Both the position numbers and the translations under genes were made by a program. A DNA stretch of 64,000 bases, taken from NCBI GenBank assembly GCA_002049455.2, contig KV919088.1:20738-84737 (forward strand), in the 5' to 3' direction. This stretch comes from Porphyra umbilicalis (lineage: Eukaryota; Rhodophyta; Bangiophyceae; Bangiales; Bangiaceae). Below the pieces are notes generated by a model. That model was not told where the DNA came from. It worked only from the letters and a program-made list of their open reading frames with translations, and searched no databases. Of the stretch, positions 1 through 11,947 are shown piece by piece; position 1 is the stretch's first letter; the number at the start of each line of letters is the position of its first letter.

Positions 1-2688
1 CTCGCTGAGTCCAGCACCTCGTACACCCCTTCCATCGCGTGCGCCACGGCAGCGTGGGCGGCGTCGACCGCAGCCTGCTCCACGGGCCCAAGCGCTTCCC
101 CTTCCGACTCCTGCTCGACATCGCCGTCGCCATCGCTCGAGTGATTCGCACCGGCAGCGGCGGCTTGCAGTCCGGCGTCTGGCGCCGAAGGATTGCCGGA
201 GACGGACGGGAGAGAAGCTGCGGCTTGCGTTGGCGACGGCGGACGGCGGTGTGACGGGTCGGTGCGTCGCGAGTCGCCTCCATCGGTGATGCGCAGCCCA
301 TTTCTAGTCCGCGCGCCTTGCGTAGCAAACGCCTGCCGGACGCTCGCGAGCTCCTCCACCCACTCCGCGCGGTGGCCTCCGTTGAGGACGGGGGACCCGT
401 CGTCGCCGTCCTCAGCGCTGGGCTCCATGGCGGCCCGCTTCTTGAGGTGGGCCCGGACCTTCATGGTGACAAAAGCCACGTGCGCCAGAAGGCAGCAGAC
501 TCCATCTGGGCTGCCAGGCACGGGGCCCGCCTCCGTGTAACGATCACGGACCCCCATCACGGAAAAGACGACCTTGAGTGCGCGAATAATGCCGGCACGA
601 TTTGCGAACTCCGTCATGAAGCTGTCGTCCTCGAGCATCGACGCCGCCTCGCCCGGAGAGAATACCACCTCGTTCTTGGTTCGCGTACCGCGCACACGAC
701 GCAGGCTTCCAATGTTCGCCTTGCTGTTGACGTACGTCGCGAAGGCGGAAACCGCCTTGTTTCCGAGGCTCTGATAGAAGTGGGAGACGGCACGGTGGAG
801 ATACTTGTAGCCCATCGTTTTGCCCCGGCTCGTCAACGCACTCCCCCCTTCGTCTGCAGTTGCCGTGTCCCCCGCCACTGCCACCGATGGACGCCGCGTG
901 CGCTGCGGCAGTCGCCACTTGCGCTCCAGCAGCGCATCTGCCCCGTTCGTGTCGACGTCGAAACGGACTGTGGTCCAGTCCTGGAGCTTGTCGTTGACAA
1001 CAGCCATATCGACCCACACGTCAGCCGCACCGCGGGGCGAGACAAAGCTCTTGCGGAGGAATCCAACGAGATGCGGCTGAGAATCAGGCACACGAGACGT
1101 ACATGACAAGCGACGGACGTGAGCGTATGAAGAAAGCAACGGTTAGTGCCTGCAGCCAGTATCTGCCGGACATAGAGGTATCCCTTGCAGCACCCGACGC
1201 AGCAAGCAAATGAAGTCACACTCGAGAGCGAGCAGCCGCGCTCTCTACTCACCAGACACTCGCTGTACAGAAACAACACACCTTGAGCTCGAGAATCCAC
1301 TGCGCTTCCTGCACCTCACCCTCAGGTGTCGTCACCGAAGTATTTCTGGCATTACCATCGGCATCAGGTACCCCATGCACTGCAGGGCCCGCCCCGAATG
1401 CCATTGCCGCCGAGCTTTCAGCCGCCGTCCACGTCAATACAGAGGTGACATCGCCGGCCATGTTGATGATGGCCCGGCGCTGGTAGAAGAGCGACGCCGT
1501 CAGGCGGTCCGCGAGTACGGCGACGTCGTCCAGCTTCTTGGTGACCGCCCGAATTTGGCTGTTCATGATTGCCACCTCCTTGCGCTGCGCCGTGATCTCG
1601 CGACGCACGCCAGAGAAGCCAGTAGACGACGTCCGCATGACTTCGGCAATTTGCGCGGCAGTTGTGACCCCGGTCGTTCCGCTGCCGGACGCCGCTTCCG
1701 CCGCTGCCACGCATGCAGGGCGAGGCGGCGGCGTCGCCCCAGAGGACCCTCCAGAGGCACGACGCGTCCGTGGGGATGCGCCGACGGCTGCGGCGGGATG
1801 CGCGATAGAGCGCCCACCACCAGCCGTTGGTGACGGGCTCGTCCCATTACCCGCGACGCCGCTCATAGCCCCCGACGCGGCGCCACCAGCGCTCTGATAG
1901 GGGCTCCCAAGGCGCATCCCGCTACCACCGGGCGGCCCCCCACGCCGAGGAACCGTCGGAGTAGGAGGTGCGCAACGCGTCCCCGCCCTACCGCGGCGCT
2001 TCTTGTTAAGTGGCATCGTGGAAGTTGAACCAGCCATCGGACAAGAAAATGTGGTCCCAGTCCCGGCGCGGGGGGTGTACTCATTGCCCCCCTCCTGAAG
2101 ATAGCCGTTGTCCTCATCGTTGTCGCGGTCATCGACTGGCCCGCGACGTGCGAAGGACCGCACGTCGGCCAAGCCTGGCGGCACCGCCACGGCGGTGTAC
2201 ACTTGTGAACACGCCCACTCGGCAGGGTCCGCTGAGGTCGCGGCGCCGACCGCCGCGCCAGACGGCTGCACGCTTCCATTTCCTGCTGCACTTGACTGGG
2301 CCACACCGGCTACGCCAGCAATGCAGCCCGAGGCTGCATCCCGACCGCCAACAAGCGGAGCCGCCGCTGCCATTTGTGGCGACTGGCTGCCACCCGGCGC
2401 GACACCGTAGGGGCTGTGCCGAAGGCGGGAGCAGGTTGCAGTCCCGGGTGCAGCCGTCGAGGCAAACATCGGGTTGAGGAAATGACGGGCGGCGGGAAGT
2501 GGCGAGGAGGTAGGCGGCGACTCAGGGCGGCGCTGCAGACCAGCCCGGCGGGCCGCAACGTCTGCGGCGTGCTGAGCACCCGTCATAAAACGAAGCGGGG
2601 CTGCAGCATGGTGGTCTCCCGTGTTGCCGTCGCGGTTGGTCACAAACGCCAGTGCTCCGCTGCCGACAATGCGGAACACATTGTACAT
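1..2688 (-). CDS. orphan two-exon gene, 3' end outside window
   Basis: I do not recognise this protein. Exon 1 (2688 to 1282) reads through a Ser/Gly/Ala/Pro-rich region, a basic patch (MPLNKKRRGRAG) and a helical, coiled-coil-like stretch (VRREITAQRKEVAIMNSQIR). The frame then hits a stop 10 codons into an intron. The donor is AAG|GTGTGT at 1281 and the acceptor TTCTCAG at 1077. The junction is phase 0 and joins to an open frame (PHLVGFLRKSFVSP...) that runs at least 358 codons to base 1. Exon 2 contains a compact region (MGYKYLHRAVSHFYQSLGNK) and an acidic tail (SSDGDGDVEQESEGE). The start is uncertain: 2688 is the first ATG in a frame open to 2913, and an upstream exon is possible. The phase-matched splice and the sudden change to globular sequence support a real gene. 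Function unknown; a domesticated transposon accessory protein is possible. Confidence 0.5.
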
Positions 2689-3989
2689 CGCGCTACGCAA
2701 CAGTGGGTGAGCGAGAAAGAAGGGGCTTGGGGGGCCGGTACAGCGTAATGTGACGCGGAGGGGTGGCAAGGCAGCGGTTGCCCGTCGGGCCGGGTGAGAA
2801 AGAACAGGGTAGGGAGGGCGGTGGCGCGTCACCTGGCGAAACCAAACACGGCAAGCAGGTACTCTTAAATGGTCTCCCCTCTCCCTGCCGCGACGGAGCA
2901 ATGGCTGTGCCACGGCGCAGGACCCTCAGTCAACCGCGGCCAGCGACCCATCGCCGTAGACGCCTGGTGTGTCCAACACACACGCAAAAGAGTGAACCCC
3001 GCGTGCCAGCAAAATCACTTTCGAGCGAGGCCATATCGCCTGTCAGTTGCGGCAGTGGGTGCGCGATGCGGATCAGCCCAACGACACTCAACACCAAGCC
3101 CGTGCCGGAAGCACCCGATCGGACGCTACGAGGGGGCACAAGTGCCAGGAGCACCAGAACACGTCGGATGACTACAAACCGGCCGCATAGAATCCCCCGC
3201 CGGCTACAGAAAGTACCGCAGAACAGGCAGTCGACCAAGATGGACAGGGAGATGCGGGGGGGGGGCGGCCCAGTGCAGATGGTGCCATATAGTTTGGCCA
3301 AGGGCGTGTTCACAGGACCTGTGCAAAGGTGTTGAGACGCGGATCGGCCCCAGGTGCAGGCACACGCCACACAACGGCGAGATGGTGAAGGGATGTGCGA
3401 CTGGTGGCAGCGGAGCATGCACGGGGCTGCGTGGCCTGGAGATCCAGAGATCGGGCGAGCGATGGAGACTCCACGTCGAAAGACGAACTAACACCCGCGG
3501 CCCAGTGTTCGCGACGAGCAGTGTTGACGAAGACTGACCCAGCAGATCGAGGACTTCGCACCATTGGGTTTCCATCCACTGCAGCGCATTTGGGCTGGTT
3601 GCTGGACCCACCGCATGCCCGATTTGGCCCAAAACTGCTTTCGAAAGATGGATTCACACATGACATACTGTGTTCGCGAGTCAGAAAGCGCAAATAATGG
3701 ATGAATGAATCTTGATCAGCTCTTCAATAAACTCACATGTAGTATTCTCGAGTCTTGATAACTATTCCACATGCCGCATCTAAGTGCGCTCCGAGGGTTT
3801 AATAAGCATCAACAAAGGCGCGATAAAGACACATAACACGGCCGCAATGTACTCGAAGCAACATCTGCAGTCGCACGAAACAGCGGCCCGGGTGGCGTCG
3901 CAGCTCCCACACTTCCGGCTGGCGAGGCAGCGGACGGGGCGGTTCGGGTGGGCGGGGGGTTTTCGTGACACGCGGGGGGTCGAGGAGGG
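2689..3989. other. intergenic, no supported gene
   Basis: Short overlapping frames lie on both strands, none with a recognisable domain or consistent composition. On the minus strand this would be the upstream region of the orphan gene at 1-2688. An AT-richer stretch around 3,690-3,790 precedes the satellite. No clear promoter motif was seen. Confidence 0.4.
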
Positions 3990-5066
3990 GGGCGGAGTCC
4001 CGGCTCGGCGGCCGCCAAGCGCGTGGCCGCTGCAGTTGCCGCTTCGTCGGCCGACAGGACAGCGGGCGCGGCCGTTGGGGTCGGGAGGGGGGTTGGTGTG
4101 GACGGTGGCGACGGGGAGGCAGGTGCGGTGTGACGGGGGAGTCCCGGCGCGGCCGACGCCGAGGGCGTGGCCGCTGCAGTTGCCGCTCCGGCGGCCGACA
4201 AGACGGCGGGCGCGGCGGTCGGGGTGGGGGGGGGTTTGTGTGGACGGTGGGGGGTGGGAGAAGGATGCAGAATGACGGGGGAGTCCCGGCGCGGCCGACG
4301 CCGAGGGCGTGGCCGCTGCAGTTGCCGCTCCGGCGGCCGACAAGACGGCGGGCGCGGCGGTCGGGGTGGGGGGGGGTTGGTGTGGACGGTGGGGGGTGGG
4401 AGAAGGATGCAGGGTGACGGGGGAGTCCCGGCGCGGCCGACGCCGAGGGCGTGGCCGCTGCAGTTGCCGCTCCGGCGGCCGACAAGACGGCGGGCGCGGC
4501 GGTCGGGGTGGGGGGGGGTTGGTGTGGACGGTGGGGGGTGGGAGAAGGATGCAGGGTGACGGGGGAGTCCCGGCGCGGCCGACGCCGAGGGCGTGGCCGC
4601 TGCAGTTGCCGCTCCGGCGGCCGACAAGACGGCGGGCGCGGCGGTCGGGGTGGGGGGGGGTTGGTGTGGACGGTGGGGGGTGGGAGAAGGATGCAGGGTG
4701 ACGGGGGAGTCCCGGCGCGGCCGACGCCGAGGGCGTGGCCGCTGCAGTTGCCGCTCCGGCGGCCGACAAGACGGCGGGCGCGGCGGTCGGGGTGGGGGGG
4801 GGTTGGTGTGGACGGTGGGGGGTGGGAGAAGGATGCAGGGTGACGGGGGAGTCCCGGCGCGGCCGACGCCGAGGGCGTGGCCGCTGCAGTTGCCGCTCCG
4901 GCGGCCGACAAGACGGCGGGCGCGGCGGTCGGGGTGGGGGGGGGTTGGTGTGGACGGTGGGGGGTGGGAGAAGGATGCAGGGTGACGGGGGAGTCCCGGC
5001 GCGGCCGACGCCGAGGGCGTGGCCGCTGCAGTTGCCGCTCCGGCGGCCGACAAGACGGCGGTCGCG
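3990..5066. repeat. 142-bp tandem satellite
   Basis: Near-identical units begin with GACGGGGGAGTCCCGGCG at 4132, 4274, 4416, 4558, 4700, 4842 and 4984 (last partial), exactly 142 bp apart. A diverged unit precedes them from about 3990. Each unit carries several G-runs on the plus strand (G4-prone) and no stop codon in any minus frame. Because 142 is not a multiple of 3, every frame passes through all three phases of the unit, so all three minus frames stay open for more than 440 codons (Pro/Arg-rich). I treat these as composition artefacts, not genes. Confidence 0.95.
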
Positions 5067-7870
5067 ACGGTCGTGGCAGGAGGGGTGGTGTTGTGCTGTC
5101 GTGTGGTGGGGCCCGGTGAGATAGCAGTCGCACCCGGCAGCACTGATATGCATTTTCCGCACCTTTTCTTCCGCGGTGAGGGTGCTCAAGTGGAAAGCCT
5201 GCCCTGCTGCCGTTCCTGGGTGGCCTCCTTTCCGTTAGCTGGCTCTTTTTGTTGGCCACGGACTCGGACCGCCATTGTAGGACACATTTGTGTCGGCCTA
5301 ACTGGCTTCTGCAGGAGTCGTCACGATGGTTGAGCATAGCACGACACGAAAGATATGAAGGGCTCCCGTGTGGCGCGCTTCAGACTGCCTGACTCGCAAG
5401 AGACCGGCAAGTGCGTGCGTCTAGCGCGCGACCGCTCCCGTTGTCGCGACGCCGATCCGAGTCCCACGCTGCAGCTTCTGAAGCGACCGGCCGCGGTTGC
5501 AGTTGCACCCTGGAGAGCAGGGGCGGCAGCTCTCTGCACGAATCTCATGAACAATATGAAGACCCCACGAATGCCTCTGCGCGTGCGCCAGCGTCGCACG
5601 AACGATACCATGGCTGTCTGCTGATTTTTGGGGAACAGCAGGCACCACGGCGCGAACAAAAGTTCCGCCAATGAGCATATGTGCGTTAGAGCGGTCGCCA
5701 CATCCTTGCCGGTGGGCGGTTGCGGCGCGCAAGGGTTGACAGGCTGCACCCCCACCCCCCCACCATTCTCCCTCTCTTCGTCGGCCTGCTTGCCTCGCGA
5801 AGCAGCTTGTGGGGTCGACGCCTCCCCGCCCTTTCGGCCCTCCGGGGCGTGTCGTGGCGTGGCGCAGCCGCGCCGCGTGGTGGTCGGCATCCGTCTGCCG
5901 GAACCTACGTGCGTTGGAGACCCTGGCCGGAGAGGCACCGGCCGCTCGCACGGCCACCCATTCAAGCCACAGACCACCCCCCGCCGCATCTGTCCCATTC
6001 AAAGCCTACAGCCGGGCTCCCCCATGTGTGTAAATTATTAGTCTGATGCAAGCATGGCACCAGTCGGACACAACGAAGTAGGAGGCGCCCCCAGCGGCGC
6101 TCAAAGAGCCGCACGAGCAGCAGCGGCAGCTCTGCTGGGACGGCCGACGTGCCGTCGCCGTCCCTTCAGGGCATCGGCCGATGCCGCCGAAACGCGCACC
6201 CGACAATTGCCGTCGAGGTGGCGGCCGCTGGTGCCGCGCCATCCATGGCGGCAGGGGGGCGGCGGGGGAGTGCACGCCCGCGCGCGAGAGAGGGATGACA
6301 AATGCGCACCGCGTCGCGCCTAGAGACGAGGCGGAAGAGAGACCTACATGCGTTCACCCCTCGTGCGCACCACGTCCCACTTCTCCGCTAAAGAGGAGCC
6401 CTAAGCAATGGTCCAAGTAACTGCGTATCGATTCCTTAAAACGACCTCATTGTGGACACCACCGTCTCGATAAATGCCAAGAAGTGCAAACCAATTCTGC
6501 CGTTGCCTTGGAAAAGACGAACGCCAGCCCCTCCTGGAGCCCTTCTGGGCGGATCGACAGACTAAGATCGCGGCCGGATTGCGCAAGCATTGCGCCCAAA
6601 GTTTTGGACTGTCGTTAACCCTTCAACTAGCCCCACTGCGCTGGCGAGAATATAGCGCTTCAATGTGGACCTTTTGGCTGCCAACAACAGCCGAATGCGG
6701 TTTTCTCTGGCAGCCCGCCTCATTTCGTGTCCGTTTCGGACGAGCTGTGATGGGGGTGCTCACCATCAATACTGTCAGTAGAGTGCAATGAAGAGCAAGT
6801 TGGGCCACTCAGCGCCGCACAATTGCTGAGCGACGTTCTCAGCGCCACAATCGGTTGGCACAAGCGCCCTTCGCGCTTTCCTGGCGTGTCCTGCGCTTCA
6901 GTGCCACACGCTGCTTCGTCTAAGTTCGTTCTTCCCGACTTCGGCAGCACATCGTCGCAGATCCTCCTTGTGGCTCTGTGAGGCCTCCGCCACGGGCTTG
7001 TCGGCGGGCAACCGGGTCTCGAGGCCGACCGCCCGGGTCGCCCGCCAAGCGGCAGACGAGGAGAACGCGCAGCCCTTTGGTACAACGCGCGTCGCCGTGA
7101 GGACGGCAATTCTGCTGCCCGCGCGCACCGAGATGGCTGAGCCCGCCGAACGGGTTGGCGCGAGCTTTGAGGCGGGCAAGCAGCCAAGAACGACTGCGGG
7201 ACATTGAATGGCACAGTGTAGACGCTGGCGCGCTCCGTTGATGAGACAAGACGACTTGTCCTCGCATCCTGCGGTGTTTTTGCGTGTGGCGCCCGCCAGG
7301 TGTCTGCCCATGATGTTGACCCGTCGAAGCGGAGGGGGGGGGGAGCATTCGTCGGACTGTTCCGCGGCCATGCGTGACACCGCGTGAGGGTGTATAGCAC
7401 GCCCACCCTTCCCATCACCGTACCGCTTGCGCCAGCCCCAATCGTGAGTACCGCTCCAGCGGAACCGCTATGCCAAGGGGCACAGTGCCATAGGGCCGAG
7501 AGGCGAGCGGACGAGTGGCTGCAGCCCAATCCTGGCTTGTGGAGCTGTGTTCCCCGTGCGCGTTGAGCCAGTTCCGCAGCACCTGGACCGCTCCGTTGGA
7601 GCTGGACGTCGAAAGGGCGACGACAGGAAACGGCTCGCACTCGTAGCCACCGGCCGCAGCACCACTGCAGCCCCTTCGCGGTGTCTTGCACGAGGCGTGT
7701 GTGGAGAGCTTGGGACGGTCGTATGGGAAGGCGGCCGTACTTCCACCGTGGAGCGGCGGGTGAGTGGATGCGGAGGGGGGGGTCGAAGTGGGGGACTCGG
7801 GCACACCCTCGCCCGATCGGCACCACCAAGCGTCGCGCCGGGGGCATGGTCTGACGTGCACGCACACTCC
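5067..7870. other. intergenic, no supported gene
   Basis: Mixed sequence with many overlapping short frames on both strands. None shows a domain, a good start context or codon-like structure. The part nearest 7.9 kb is the likely upstream region of the Plavaka-type gene. No terminal repeat of that element could be identified here by eye. Confidence 0.35.
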
Positions 7871-7878
7871 TATATATG
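7871..7878 (+). promoter_or_regulatory. TATA-like box upstream of Plavaka-type gene
   Basis: The sequence TATATATG lies about 160 bp upstream of the chosen ATG at 8039 in an otherwise GC-rich stretch. It is the only TATA-like motif nearby. Role inferred from position only. Confidence 0.35.
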
Positions 7879-8038
7879 TATCGGCAAACTGACGTTCGCC
7901 GTGGGAGAGCGCGTTCCCACTGCACCTTCACGACGCGCCGCGCTCTCTGACCGTTGTCGACCCCGTGTCACGAACAAGCTCCCTCGTGCCGCTCTTAACC
8001 TTTGTCGACCTCTACACGTGCTCGGCCGAGGCGTCGAT

Positions 8039-11000
8039 ATGGCGCCGCCGCGGGCTGTCTCAGCCCACACTATCCCCTGCCCCTTCTGCTGTTTGACTTT
8101 TACTAGGACGGCCAACCTCGCCCGTCATGTGCAGACATCCCACAAGGGTGGGAGCCGGTGCGCGGCTGCAGCTGCGGCGTCGGCCGCTGTGAGCAGCACC
8201 TTCTCGCGTTCCTCGATGGCGGCGTTGGCTGCCGAGCCCGGGCCGGCTCTACTGGAAGCTGTTGCGGGGGGGGACGACAACGAGCACGAGCCAGAGTTGC
8301 CCTGGGACAACGACGGTGCCGCTGCGAACGTGGTTGCGGAGACGGTCATGGGCTCGGAGATCCCTTCCACGGTGGATGCTGCAGTGGACGAGACGTCAGC
8401 CATCGCAACCACGGCGCGAGGTGGCGGGAACCCGTTGACGGGGGGTATCGTCGGCGCAATGACCCCGGGTGGACCCCAGGCGAATGCGGTGGTGGTGAAC
8501 GCGGCTGAAGGCGTGTGGATGCTCCCTGCGGAGGACTCAAGTATTGACGGCAGCTCAATGCTTGGTGAGGGCCGCTACGCCTCTGATAATGACGCGGATG
8601 ACGAAGCGGTGGCGACTCCCGGCTCCACGATTGGCGGGGTAGCGGCTGACTTGCGTGCAGCACTGCCGCCGGCCGCAGGCCCGCCGCGGCATGTGTTCTT
8701 GTCGAGCACTGCTGCTCGGATCCGAGCGTACTACCTCGACATGCCTGAGACGTCCTTGTCGACGCCGGTTGTCAGGCCGTCGTGGGCGCGCCGGCCGTCC
8801 CGGTTTAAATCACCCGCCATGCGGGGCGCCCTTCGCTTCGCGCTGACGGCGGGTGGGTGCGGATTGACGCAGCGCGACCACCTCGCGTACGCTCAGTCGC
8901 TATGTGCGGTGGAGCGGGAAACCACGGAGGGTGACGCTGCCGTGGGCCCCATCTCGGTGGCATTCCCATCGGCGCATGGATTCCTCACTGCGGTGCGCCA
9001 CGAGCAGAATCGTGTCTTGGCGATGCGCCGCTGGATGCATGTCCCGGTGGAGATATCTGGGCGGAAGTTTTCCTACTACTATCGCGACGTGATGCAGGTC
9101 GTGCTGGACGCTCTTGCCGGTGCGGACACCGTATCGTTTGGCGACGTGCCTTCGGCTGCAGCTGACGCCGCAGCCGCTGATCCGGCGGGGAGCATCGTCC
9201 CTGACGACCACGTGCGCCGCGGGACGCTGGACGCGGACCTCTACATCGAAGAGAGCCGTGCAGTACGCCGCATCCACGGTCGTGACGCGCGCGTTGCCGG
9301 GGTCCAGCTCTACGCGGACGAGGCCTTGGTGTCGTGGAGTGGCGCGAATTACATGTTTCCCATCCGAGTCAAAATCGTCAATGTGCTTGACAACGGCGGG
9401 CAATGGCAGACTGTCGGGTACCTGGAACACATCTCGAAGTCGGTGTCGCGGAGCGCCGCAGCCAAGCTGGTCGTCAGCGACATGCGTAACGACCTGCTGC
9501 AGAGGTGCCTTTCCGTCTCACTGCGCGCGCTTACTCGGGCCAGCGAGGAGGGAGTGATGGCCCCCGTCGCGGGGCACGGCTCCGTGTTGCTGGTTCCCAG
9601 GGTGGTGGGCCTTATCGTGGACCAAGTGGAGGAGCGCAGCATCTTGGCCCTGATGGGCAACCGATGCCGTTTTTTTTGCTCCCCGTGCATGGAGGACAAA
9701 GCTGTCAGTGGCGGCTTGCTCGGTGTACGAGCCGTGGACCGCGATGTAACTACCACTCTCGATGCGCAACTCGCGGCTGCCTCCGTGCGGGCTGTGGACC
9801 CACGCCCCAGCCGTCGCCGCAATCTCGCGCAGGAGCATAGCGCGTTGGCGTTTGTGCCCGCGCTGGGGGCGGTGCACGGCCTCGGTACGGGTGCGCACAA
9901 CCTGTACCGGATTGTTTCGTTCGACCTTCTACATGTCTGGAAGCTGGGAATCCTTCGTCTGGTCGCGCAGAGACTGCCATCTGTTCTGACGTCTCTTCGT
10001 CGAGATGGCGGCGGGGCCCGACGTGGCACTGTACAGGACACGTTGGACGCCCTCAACTTGCGGGGCTTTGAGCTCGGACGCAACTGCAAGGTCACGCCTT
10101 CGGCGCCAGGGTACGTCCCGTAGCTGGTGGGGGGACGGCCCAGGGCACGACGGACGGGTGGAGCAGAACCGACCTTGTCGTGCTCGGGTGCCTCTATCGA
10201 GGTCGGTGGAGCGTGGGTGAGTCACCTCGAAAACGTGTCGGGTGTGGAGCCCACGAGCACCTGAGAGCGACGGACAACTGTCCAGCGCACGTACTGACAG
10301 GATACGTTGTTGTTTTCTGCTCGATTGCTCTCCTGCACTCGTGAACTCTGGTTCTGCAGCTGCTTTGTACCCGCGTCGGAGCCACAAGCTACCATGACCG
10401 GACGCAGCTGGCGCCACTTCAGCGTGTTTTGGCCGTTCATGGTGGCCGGCCTTGTGGGCCGTGCTAATGCAGTTGAGCCGCTCCCCGCGACGGTGGACGG
10501 CAACCCTGTCGCCCCCACCGGGCATCTACCTCGTACCTTGGCCTCTATGGGCATCAGCGGCGGTGAGACGTCCAGCGATGACAGCAGCGACGCTCTTAGC
10601 GCCTCTTCGTGTCCCTCTGTGAACAGTTTCGACGACGGTTGTCGAGTGGCGCGGAGTGACGACCTCGCTATGACCGACGACGCCGGGGGCGTACTGCCTG
10701 ACGAGCGTCTCGATCGCTCGAGCGCGTACCAGGAGTTCTTCTCCCAGATGGCCGTCCACGACGCTTACCTGGAGTTGTTCTGCCAGGTGGCGCGCCTTGG
10801 TGGCATGCTCTTTGGCGACAACGTTGCGGACGAGACATCCATGACGGAAGCGGCAGTTGAACACATGGACGAGGCGGCCAAAGTGCTCGGCGTCGACTCC
10901 ATTCAAACTCTGTATGGACATGTGAACACGACCAAGCTACACCGTCTCGTGGCCCATCTCGGTGACGAGCTGCGCGCGCGCGGCAACCTATGGGAAGGGG

Positions 11001-11437
11001 ATACTTCTGTTAACGAGAAGCTGCATGGTAGCTGCAAGCGCATGTTCAAGAGGAGCAACAAGCGCGGTCCAGGCGTCGCGCTCCAGATGATGAGGTGCGA
11101 GGAGACTCAGTCCGCTGTCCTCCGTGAGCTGTGTGACGCGGATCTCGACGACAACGGGTCTACCGGGAGCAGTGGTTCGACGAGAGTTGGCAGCGACACC
11201 GACGGGAGCCACGAAGGGGGCGCCACCAACGGAACTAACGTCGCCAACGACGGTGCAGCGAGCCGTAGCCGTGCACCTGTCGGAGCTTGCCCGAGCACTG
11301 GGACGTTGCCGCCACCGCTGCATACGGAGCGCCTTTCTTTCACCGGGCGCGGCCAGCGCATGGCCATCGGTGACTTGCGCCGCATCCCGGCCCTTGCCAG
11401 CGTTGGCGGTGTGCTCGGCATGAGCGACGATGATTGA
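8039..11437 (+). CDS. Plavaka-type (CACTA superfamily) transposase, copy 1, one intron
   Basis: This is a DDE/RNase H-fold transposase of the Plavaka lineage. It starts at ATG 8039 (MAPPRAVSAH), directly before a C2H2 finger (CPFCCLTFTRTANLARHVQTSH). The core follows: FSYYYRDVMQVVLDAL, VQLYADEALVSWSGANYMFP (first Asp region), GLIVDQVEERSILALMG with CSPCMEDK, then the conserved FDLLHVWKLGILRLV. Exon 1 ends at 10110 before GTACGT. The intron is 10111-10359 and the acceptor TTCTGCAG, phase 2. Exon 2 continues into ATMTGRSWRHFSVFWPF and the conserved TTKLHRLVAHLGDELRARGNL block. Without splicing the frame stops at 10123. The second copy at 27-31 kb has an intron at the identical place and phase, which supports the model. 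The frame meets TGA at 11435-11437, but homology to copy 2 continues after it. A TATA-like box lies at 7871. Family assignment rests on motif recall. Confidence 0.75.
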
Positions 11438-11947
11438 GTCACGCAGCACCGCACCATGCGGATTGTCGCTCGGTTTGAGTGGGGTGCGCCGCCGGCTCTG
11501 CAGCACCTACGCGCTGCCGATAGCTTCTTCGGGAAGCCCTGGTACTCCTTCGTGCGCTACGAGGACGGTGCGGGTGAATTGTGTTGGGGGCGCATGCGAC
11601 TCGTGCTACGCTCACTCGGCGACCAACGGCGCAGTTGCGTGGTAGTCCAGCGCATGCGTCGGGCGACGCTGCGGCCGGGTTGCGTTCTCACCCGGTATGG
11701 CTGCGTACGCCTCGCGTGGGAGTTTGAAGACGGGGAATCTTCCCACCCCGCCTTGGAACTGGTGGATGCCACGCGCATCCTGCGGGCGGAAGACGTGCAA
11801 GTCGACTGGTGCGACCTCGGGGACCGCCTCGGGCTCCGTGCGACGCCAAGCAACAAGCACAACTCGGCAGCTGAGCGCCGGGCGTCGCGCTATTTCACGA
11901 ACGTGTTCTACCCCTGGACAAGCCGCGAGCAGCAGCCGGGTTTCTAG
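11438..11947 (+). pseudogene. C-terminal segment of Plavaka-type copy 1 beyond an in-frame TGA
   Basis: The frame of the preceding gene stays open after its TGA. Its translation (SFFGKPWYSFVRYEDGAG, LRPGCVLTRYGCVRLAWEF, NSAAERRASRYFTNVF) aligns without gaps in logic to the C-terminus of copy 2 (SFHGAPWYDWLQYRGPGG, REGCVLTDYGCQRLRW, STAAELRAARFFVNAF). This segment therefore belongs to the ancestral transposase. The TGA is either a nonsense mutation that truncates about 160 residues or lies in an unrecognised intron. It ends with TAG at 11945-11947. Confidence 0.7.

Noticed and set aside
2930-3693. Overlapping minus-strand frames of 127-162 codons
   Set aside because: No homology signal, three mutually overlapping frames, no start context.
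3780-5337. Three overlapping minus-strand frames of 444-512 codons
   Set aside because: They consist of the 142-bp satellite read in successive phases; no non-repeat domain and no distinct start.
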